Assembly: GCF_029784135.1 (NCBI RefSeq)
Contig: NC_073746.1
Span: 246,831,307 to 246,895,306, forward strand
DNA from: Toxorhynchites rutilus septentrionalis
Taxonomy: Eukaryota; Arthropoda; Insecta; Diptera; Culicidae
Reading direction: 5' to 3'
DNA: 64,000 nt
Part shown: piece by piece, positions 56,320-64,000 of the stretch
How the letters are laid out: each line of letters starts with the position of its first letter
How positions within the stretch are numbered: position 1 is the first letter of the stretch
Notes under the pieces: model-generated
Seen by the model: only the letters and a program-made list of their open reading frames with translations
Databases searched by the model: none
What the model was told of the DNA's origin: nothing
Program-made: the position numbers and the translations under genes

Positions 56320-56440
56320 ATACTGGATCGCACCGATCGGCAAAGCAATCGGAATCAAAAGCACGGGTCCGAAGCCTCCCATACCAAACAAAACACTGGA
56401 ATCGGCATACAACACAAACGCCCGACTGAATCATAAAGCA
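56320..56440 (+). CDS. schlank: Ceramide synthase, coding exon 2
   Basis: After the acceptor CATTTGCAG (AG 56318-56319), 121 bases read (R)YWIAPIGKAIGIKSTGPK and PPIPNKTLESAYNTNARLNH then KA, ending at a consensus GTAAGT donor in phase 0. This is the schlank segment after the first membrane helix (FWISPVGKSLGI in fly). One base completes the split Arg codon from exon 1, so the phases fit exactly. The intron between is 14,284 bp. The next exon (Hox-like region and TLC domain) is not in the window. Confidence 0.9.
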
Positions 56441-56828
56441 GTAAGTATTGATAGAGTTCGAAGAAGAATGCAATTCCGTTGGTTTCACGCGCTCTCTTAG
56501 TTTTTTTTTTTGGAAAGTGTATGTATCGGACGACAGACGGTGGAAAACCACATGGGTTGAATACAAAACAGGTGGACCAAAAAAAGCGGAAAGCGTACGC
56601 GTACTTCCCCCAACAAGGAAGCTACAGTGCGAATGCTGATGCGCGCCAACTTCTTCGCCGTATCATGTCCCTTATCGCCGGAAGCGGTTCAGAGTTCAGT
56701 AGAACTGCCAAAAATGTAGCATCGGTGTATTGCGAGGTGACTCATAGCAGTAATGACTTTGCAATGGTTCGAGCTAAACGGCTGAAGCTATCAAGCAACA
56801 CTTTGACTCACATAGCTGTCGTCTAGTA

Positions 56829-57798
56829 GGGGAAATGGGGGGAATTTGGACCCCCTAAGCAAATCGCCTATTTCCAAATCAATACGGTCTAAATAAAAAA
56901 TGTCACATTGTACACTGAGCTACATTTGTTTTCTCTCAATCAATAATGTTTAATCATTACATCAAACTTCAAATTACCAAATATATCATAGAATAAAAGA
57001 GATGATTTTTGGACATTAAAATTTGATGCGGTGTGATTTGGACCGTCTGTGAGGTGATTTGGTCCAGTGTGTGTTTCATCGGAAAAAAACATACTTATGT
57101 TTATGTAAAGTATTTTGGGATAATGTTACAATCGTTACAGTAACAGTGTTTTGGAATCGATACTAGGTGTCTTGGCCAGATTTCAGACCAGAAAAATTGC
57201 ATTGAGACCATTTCGAATTCTGCATTGATCTTTTCACTATTATTCGAGCATTTTCAAACACTTTCGATGCTTGGTGAAAGAAAATCTGTCCTTGATGACC
57301 TGTGTTGCACTTTCAAGCTCCTCCTGCTACTAACGTTGTCTGTTCATCATTTTTTTTTGTAATTCCGCGACATCTGTAATCAATTAGACCAAAAAAAGCC
57401 TCAAACCTGTAGGTCCAATTCACCCCACAGAAACGTTTCCATGTCACCCCACACAACATGCAAAAATTAAAATGCAATTAATTTCATTCATTGTTATCAA
57501 ACATACAGTTTCGCTGCATCAAATTGTTCCTCCTCTGTAGGCAATCAAAGTGCTTGCTGTGTTCATGCTACCGTTTCCCTCTACTTGTGAAATTTTACCA
57601 AAGTTTTTCACGTTAGGTACATACAGTTCAACAATAGATTTTTAGAGGCGAATGAACTGCAAAGTTTAAAGCCTCTTAAAAACAAAGAAACAAACAATAG
57701 AAAGAGATGACATTATAAAAAATCCAAGTTGAGCCGTACTTTTTAGATATAAGGGTTGTCCAAATCACCCCGCATGACCAAATCACCCCGTGTTACCC
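56829..57798. mobile_element. Decayed TA-target element with GGGGTGATTTGG motifs
   Basis: The left end TA-GGGGAAATGGGGGGAATT and the right-end complement TA-GGGTAACACGGGGTGATT are loosely inverted. GTGATTTGGACC/GTGATTTGGTCC recurs internally (57030-57066) and its complement near the right end (57770-57790). No transposase frame. The terminal match is imperfect, so the boundaries are tentative. Confidence 0.42.
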
Positions 57799-57799
57799 T

Positions 57800-59270
57800 A
57801 TATGAGAATTTAGTCCAACCGAATCACGTGTTCGACAATGTCCTCTCTAATATTCTATTATCATGTCATGTAGTCACTGCAATCAAAATATCTTCGATAA
57901 GTCCGTGCACTGATAGCCAACACCTGCTCGAGCAAATCTATAGAGTTTACATGCTATGTTTGCTCACCAACTATTTCCATTTTCAATGGCTGGAACTAGC
58001 CTAATAGGGACACAACGCTCCTGATTGAACGGCAACAAAAAATTCTAGACATTGTGGCTACCACTGCCCTGTGTGCATGCAATCTCGAATATGCACTATA
58101 TTCTTCCAATTGTTAAACGTCGTATTGCGTGTGAATGTGTCATACTCTTGTAAATGTGCTTTTAGTGCTAACTCACGAAGCACACCGATAACGAATCTCA
58201 TTTAAGTTGAGGAATTGGTGAATGCCGACTGATTGTGTCGTATGGCGCCACAATTCGTCGATGACGAAAATTGCTATCAGTCGTTCACGTTACTTCGATT
58301 AGTATTACCGCGATATAGTTTTCGTTCTAGTCGGTTGAGTCATATATTGGAAAAGGTTTTCGCTTCGGCCTTGCATCATGGGGCCTTACGTCACACTTAT
58401 TTTTTGCTAGAAGATGGAACTGCACGAGTCATATTCTTTTATTTTCGTTTTTATGACTGGATGAGAACTCTCATTGTAAAGTAGATTGTACGATTTCTAC
58501 TGTGACGTGTGTATCTCGTGACTAATCTTCTGGCATCAAAAAACTCCTCAGGATGATTTCACATCAGAAAACAAAATTCATCTGGGATCAATCATGGCAG
58601 CATCACTTTCCATAATTGATGCAATAGGCCTAAAAATAGAATAGTTGTACCCTTTTGCCCCTTCTCTCATTTCACTTTCTTTTGAATGGTTGGCGTAGGG
58701 GCGCGCCTCTCCACTTGTGGTTCTATTTCGGACACACTTTAACTGTTGTGTCAATCAGCTGGAATATCGAAAATCAGCCGGGGAATATTTTTTTTTCAAA
58801 TCGTGGTCTAATGCTTTTCTATCGATGACGTCTGTGCGCTCATCAAAGCTTGTAGCTTGTTTGGATTCACTTGCATATTGTTTTTTTGTCCCTAAACATT
58901 TTTGTGAGATACTCCAACCCTTGACGTCACATTCTGCAAACAATCACATCACACTCGTAAAGTTGAACAGCCAATATACAGTCAAGCCAAAAATGGTCAC
59001 GTCACAAGAAGCTTGTTCCAGCCTGAATTTGGAATCACTGTTCACAGCAGCACAGTTAGTGGTGATGAATGATTCCACCTCCTACCTTTAAAAAGGTATG
59101 AGCTGAACGATTGATTAGATTGATCATTGAGAATTTTACAAAACTTAACGGATTGGTTTTCCGCAAACATTGATTGACTATCAAAAGAACAAACATAAAA
59201 ATAGTGTCCCAAGGCTAATTTCCAACATGGAATTTTTTATTTTTGACCTATTGGCTTTTTGTCACGTTCC
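57800..59270. other. schlank intron 2, no recognised feature
   Basis: Mixed-composition sequence with short random frames only. Confidence 0.35.
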
Positions 59271-59274
59271 TGAT

Positions 59275-61550
59275 ATCCTGACAAATAATAAATTTTCCCT
59301 GATTTTTATAAAATGATCCTGATTTTTCCTGATTTTTGTACTTTTCATTTTATCAGAAAAAAATATCCATAACAAACATACTAGAATCCCTACCAAACTT
59401 CTTCTGGTGCAAATATGTGCCTAACTTTTTTACCATATATATTGTTAGTTGTAAATCGACTGAATAAGCTTTTCCAGAATGAAAATCGCGGATTATATTC
59501 ACAACACTCAAACTGTTCTAACATTTTCAAAACACAGTGCTGAATAATTTCAAGAAACCAGAATATTTGACAAATTTGAGGAATTGATTATTGATGTAGG
59601 AATACGCTTCAGAGGAGTGTAAAAGTACCCAAGAGAAAAAAATTGTTTCCAAAATCAATATAATAAGATTTATATGATCGAACCAAATATCTGAAAAATT
59701 TTAAAACAATGCTCAATTCTTCCTCTGTTGATATGCTTTTCTTTTTGGTGGGTAAATATTCAGTCCAAAACATGGACTATGAATCAGGGGCCGAAATCTT
59801 CGAAGGTGAAAAATGAACACCGACTCTACTCTCAATAGCTTCGCTTCGACTAGAACTGCTTCGGCAATCGCGCACAACAAAAAGTGACTCGACTAGAAAA
59901 TGAATTGACCAGCGTTGACTAGCGAGGATGACTGGTGAACTAGTCCAGTCAGTGGTTATTTTACCTGACTCGACTAATGAATACAAATCTGCCTCTTCAA
60001 TCAATTGACTTCAATCCACATTTCTACCCCTCTAGGAACGAAATTTATACCCACGTACGCAATCTTAGACATTTATTAAGTATGCTATAAAGGTCTTCGC
60101 GTTAGTATTAGTAAATAGCGTGCAGAATAGCGCACACATACTGCACGCTACTTTTCTTCTTCTGTAGGAGCCTTGTACCACTGCGACCATTAGTTTGATC
60201 TATTGTAGTGTAATTTTCGGAGCATGCTACTTTATACGTGTGAGTAATTTTCGTGTACGATACGAAAGAATCTAGCTCACCTGTAGCGTGTGTCAAACCA
60301 CGTTGAACTCAAACATCGATGCATGCCCACGTACATGGGAGAGAGAAAAAGAGGAACGAATTCGTTTTGGGAGAAGTCACTTCAATATGCTGGGAAGAAT
60401 GAAATGATCGGTCGGTAGAGGGAGATAGCGACTAAACGCCCGACTGACTGTTTAGTCGTTTTGGCGGAGAAACTGCGTGAAGAAGCCAAAAGTCATTACC
60501 AACACGGATATAGTCAGTCAGACAGCTGACTATCCTCAGTTGACTATGACTATGTAGAGTCCTGCTATGAATACAGATAAATTCTGAATCTAGATTTTCC
60601 TGTAATTGAGTGTAGTGCTGCAGGTTTTCGGAAAAAATATCAACGATCAAAAGATCTGGGGACATACTGGCTTTACCAATTCTGAGAGAGTTAACACCAT
60701 GCTTATCAATTCTTCTACATTCCTCAACATAACATCGGTTGAACGACTTTCCTTTTAATTCAATCTTAATAAAACGAAGATTAAAAGAATAGACTTAGAA
60801 CGGGAACAATGAAAGGAATGTTAGCCACCAAAATTTACGTAGAGCTAAACAAAAAAGATACAGGTTCCGTTATATTTCACAGCAAATAACATCTGAATAC
60901 ATCAAATCGGTATATGAAGCATTTAGAAATAAGAATACTGAATAATCTATATAAAGTTGTTTGGAAAACCGCCTCAGATGAATACCAAATCGAAACGCTA
61001 ATCTAGAATAATCCTCGGGACACGACAAATAAATAAACAGATTATCTACGGATACCTACAATAACCGTACATGTGGTTCTGGTGGAACTTGATAAAACCT
61101 TTAATAGATTGCATTTCGGTCTGCGACACGCTTCAAAAACGCAATGAAAGTGCCGTTTTGAAGCAAATCGTGACGGGTGATGAAAATTTATCATTGACAA
61201 CGGTGTTGATCGGCTCAAAACATTGGGTAAGCGAAATAATTAGCTAACCCTGAAGCCGATCTTTACCCAAAGAAGGCCGAACCCTGTGACTGGTGGGATT
61301 GGGTAGGAATTTTGGATTATGAGCTTCTACCAAGCAATCCTGTTTACAGCAATATTGAGCGATAGAAAAAAAATTAGCGTGAGCCAAATGAAACACAAAT
61401 CTTCGCCCCAAGAAAGTCAAAATCTGTATTATGAGCTACTACCAAGCAACCTGTCATCCAACAAGTATGGTTCGCCAATATGAGCTATCCTGATTTCTCC
61501 TAATTTTAATTTTCATTCTTCCTGATTTTTGAAAATTATAGTTCGCAGCT
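59275..61550. mobile_element. hAT-like repeat region with TCCTGATTTTT arrays
   Basis: TCCTGATTTTTCCTGATTTT at 59313-59335 and TCCTGATTTCTCC...TTCCTGATTTTTG at 61488-61530 are the complement of the TCAGGA subterminal repeats in the hAT element at 12951. The right end GTTCGCAGCTCTG (61537) resembles that family's terminus. The left end and target duplication were not found. The interval includes a MITE-like GACTCGACTA block (59830-59980) and the mariner remnant at 61065. Confidence 0.45.
61065..61485 (+). pseudogene. mariner transposase remnant
   Basis: Plus-strand pieces read ELDKTFN/WNLIKPLIDCISVCDTL, then QKRNESAVLKQIVTGDENLS, KHWVSE, TLKPIFTQRRPNPV and YYELLPSNLSSN. In active mariners this is VPHELTEKNLxxRI...LKRIVTGDEKW...KADLHPKKVM...YYELLPSNQT. 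Multiple shifts and stops. The first catalytic Asp (TGDE) survives; the C-terminal third is missing. Confidence 0.75.
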
Positions 61551-61621
61551 CTGGGTACAGTTGTGAATGAAGAGTACGAATCACGACTCTTTCGTCCTTT
61601 GAATTGTCATTTTTAAAATAA

Positions 61622-61845
61622 AACTTTTCTCTTTCTATCTCACTTTTCTCTTTCTCTCTCACTTTTCTCTTTCTCTCTCTCTCTCTCTTTCTCTATTCTA
61701 TTCTCTCTTTCTCTTTCTCTATTCTATTTTCTCTTTCTCGCTCTTTCTCTATTCTATTCTCTCTTTCTCTATTCTATTCTGTCTTTCTATCTCTCTCTCT
61801 TTCTCTATTCTATTCTCTCTTTCTATCTCTCTCTCTCTCTCGTGA
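61622..61845. repeat. CT-rich compound microsatellite
   Basis: About 220 bases of (TC)n with a higher-order unit built from CTATTCTATTCTCTCTTTCT, repeated about six times. Confidence 0.93.
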
Positions 61846-61849
61846 TGTT

Positions 61850-62840
61850 TGTGTTTTTGTTTTGGTCGCGGTCTTAATATGTGTGTCTGAGAGAAAGTAT
61901 CACCATACGAATGAGCAGTAGAGAGCAGGAGAGGCTAGCGAAAATATGCGTATATGCGTACAGTGTTCGCATTTGTATGGTGTACTGATGCATGAGATAG
62001 AGTGAGAAGAAATGTGTTTTACGAGAGGAAGGACGGGTAGCTTTCCTGGAGAGGGAATATGAGTAAGAGAAGCACAGGATGCATCACACGAAGCAAGATT
62101 AGTATGCAAATCATATGTTTCAATTATCTGCTTTGGTCAGTTCTCTTTATTAACTTTCTCTTTCGATAACCTCGCAGACAGATTCTGTGTCATTTTAGTT
62201 AGTTTTATAAACGAGGTTCCGTTCTAAACTCATGATCGCCGAACACATCAGAAAGTGCATTTACTGTTGAGTTATCAACGAAAGAGAGTGTTGAAGAAGA
62301 GAATCGATCGATTCGTTTCGTCGAGTAGAAGATAGGTCGCGTTTACATAATCACATCTCTTACCTCAGTGAATCCTGATTCTTACCTCTGTCCACTAACA
62401 ACTATCCATGATAATCGCTAGGAAACCACGCTATAGAGGCGACCCATCTGGGCTTCGGGCGGCGAATGTCATACTAACATTCCTTCCCTTCTACTGGTGA
62501 CTGTAAGGACGTGGCCGGTGTCGTTATTGACTATTGAAAATCCGAATCACCGAAACTTGCACAATGAGAATGATTTGTTACTCCCAAGTTGTGTTGGTTC
62601 AAGCCAACCACGAAGAGCAACTACGAATTGTACAGTCTACCCAAGTTCAAACTTTTTATCTCCCCCACTCTCTCGCTGATTCATCATATACTTTAACAAG
62701 TGGCAATGGAGGATGTTCTTGGGCAACCTGAGAACTAATGGAATCAGTTGATATAACAAAAAAATAACTCAAAATACTGAAGTATACGCCATATGGAAAA
62801 TTTCTATGAAAATTCTCACACACTAAGAGTTTGACCTTAT
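61850..62840. other. schlank intron 2, no recognised feature
   Basis: No coding frame or terminal repeats identified. Confidence 0.35.
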
Positions 62841-62841
62841 T

Positions 62842-63600
62842 TATAAGCCTTCTCATTGCCCGGAATTCAGTAATGTAAAGGGATCCAGCCAAAGGTGATG
62901 ACACAATAGCGTTCGGATAAAGCACTCAAAGTTTCTCGTATCTTCTCAAGAAAGTGTGAGTGGTTTTCCGACCTCAAGAAAGTACGAGTGCTTTTCCGAC
63001 CTCACTGAACGAATTACCTCAACAGAGCTAAGACTATCCGTTACAATGTAATTGCGTTCAACAGATCATGAGGTGATGTAGCGAACGCTCAGTGTATCGC
63101 TGTCAAATTAGCAGTATACATTGTGCAAGGAAACTGAAGACTGAGAGGTGCTGAAAATTTCGTTGAACACTCTAAATCCTGTGGACTCGTAAATAAAATA
63201 AAGTACGTATGATCGCAATTGATACGTCCATACTTTGTAACGAAGATCGTTGGAATGATCTCCGATCGATGATAATTTGGAATCCCATGGAAAAGATAAT
63301 AAATTGAAGCGGTCTTTTAGTGGGAATACGCCTGACAAAACCTCGAGACTCATGGTGCGTGGAGTCTAACCAAACCCCAAGATACTTGAATGATATGGCA
63401 TGAGCATGACCAAAAGATGATGCTCTGGCTTTGCTGGTATATACTTCCTAGAAAAGACGACCATCTCTGTTTTCTCCGTGGAGAAATCAATCCCTAGACC
63501 AATGGCCCAGATTTAAACATTGTTTAAAGAAACTTGTAAGGTCCCTTGCAAGTCGGATTATTTGATCCTACGACAGACACCACTCCATAATCAGTCCAGG
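62842..63600 (-). pseudogene. Internally deleted LINE ORF2 fragment (22430 lineage)
   Basis: Collinear minus-strand pieces match 23290-24490: the ELAAI/RNase H region (ACAGAGCTAAGACTATCCGT is shared), MSLEVLSGVFPLKDRFNLLS, and the WFDS/KTEMVV region near 63430-63490. Several hundred bases between them are lost and a short block (GAAAGTRYGAGTG near 62950-62995) is duplicated. No open frame. Confidence 0.8.
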
Positions 63601-63731
63601 AGGCTGAAAGCATCTGAAACAAAAAAAAAACAAAGTCCCTAGTACGTAATTACAGACAAATAAAACTGTGTACATCTTATCTAGCATTTGCGAAACTAAG
63701 CTAAATTCTCAATTCTAATATATGCTATGTA

Positions 63732-64000
63732 CAGGGTGCGGGTTGTAATTTTGCACTGAAATTCATATAGCTGTATATCGGCTCTGTGTAGTACGATTAC
63801 AACAAATTTGGCAGCAATGGAAAGCCAATGCTTCTATGTATCTGTAAACAAATAACGGCTGTCAATGAGAGAAATATGCCGAAACAAGAGGATATTCATT
63901 GTTCTGTAGTCAATTTTCTTCGCGCCGGAATGAGTGTAAACGATATAATTCAACTGGTAAACGTGTCGAAAAGAGCAGTGTAGGGGAAATGGAATGAACT
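63732..64000 (+). mobile_element. Start of a Tc1/mariner-like element, cut by the window edge
   Basis: TA-CAGGGTGCGGGTTGTAATTT looks like a terminal repeat. ATG 63876 opens MPKQEDIHCSVVNFLRAGMS and VNDIIQLVNVSKRAV, a helix-turn-helix like the N-terminus of Tc1/mariner-type transposases, then meets TAG. One base more would continue into a GKWNE-like phrase, so the frame is broken here. The rest is outside the window. Confidence 0.55.

Noticed and set aside
56479..56826. 115-codon plus-strand frame after schlank exon 2
   Set aside because: It sits directly behind a consensus donor and does not resemble the expected next schlank exon or any family I know. Kept out for lack of support.
63980..63993. 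TAGGGGAAATGG resembling the left end of the 56829 element
   Set aside because: Here it is the continuation of a Tc1/mariner-like transposase N-terminus, and the rest does not match.

Overview
The window looks like a mosquito nuclear chromosome segment, most likely Aedes. Three things point there: the AT-rich, intron-rich structure; two dipteran host genes with small and very large introns; and a dense set of culicine-type transposable elements (a Feilai-like SINE, a DD37E Tc1/mariner element, BEL/Pao, an RNase-H-bearing LINE, and many TA-, TTAA- and 3-bp-target MITEs). The genus call is inference from the repeat repertoire and protein resemblance; no search was run.

Host genes. (1) 1-9786, plus strand: the 3' part of a WSCD-like (Drosophila CG9164-type) sulfotransferase. 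An exon ends at position 36, followed by a 9.1-kb repeat-filled intron and three terminal exons (9172-9343, 9399-9568, 9631-9786) separated by introns of 55 and 62 bp. (2) 41851-56440 and beyond, plus strand: the first two coding exons of ceramide synthase (schlank), separated by a 14.3-kb intron; the rest of the gene lies to the right. No rRNA, tRNA or CRISPR was found.

Layout. 37-9171 (WSCD intron): Tc1 remnants, a MITE, a LINE 3' stump, a 2.8-kb fold-back with long inverted arms, and a decayed DNA transposon. 9787-12950: 3' flank, a repeat carrying a 95-bp minisatellite, and a mariner remnant. 12951-21873: a non-autonomous hAT element with an 8-bp target duplication that received a young Ty3/gypsy-type LTR element (identical 601-bp LTRs, open gag and pol, and a small extra ORF) and two MITEs. 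22430-28300: a nearly full-length but broken LINE on the minus strand. 28325-32357: element fragments, a 3'-truncated LINE with a 13-bp target duplication, and an internally deleted mariner. 32358-40193: a second copy of the minisatellite-bearing terminal-inverted-repeat element, split by a BEL/Pao element (5-bp target duplication). 40194-42300: schlank promoter side, exon 1, and an unexplained 56-codon ORF. 42901-48014: a 2,557-bp perfect-looking tandem duplication inside schlank intron 1. 48400-56319: hAT, SINE and LINE remnants, a nearly intact DD37E transposon, and a Helitron split by a MITE. 56441-64000: another decayed element, hAT-like repeats enclosing a mariner remnant, a CT microsatellite, another LINE fragment, and the start of a Tc1/mariner-like element cut by the window edge.

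How it fits together. Functional coding content is limited to the two host genes; nearly everything else is mobile DNA in successive insertion layers. Target duplications let the order be read: the hAT preceded the LTR element, the minisatellite element preceded BEL, and the Helitron preceded its MITE. The best candidate for something poorly described is the 78-codon ORF upstream of gag in the LTR element. It encodes a predicted N-myristoylated, single-membrane-pass protein.
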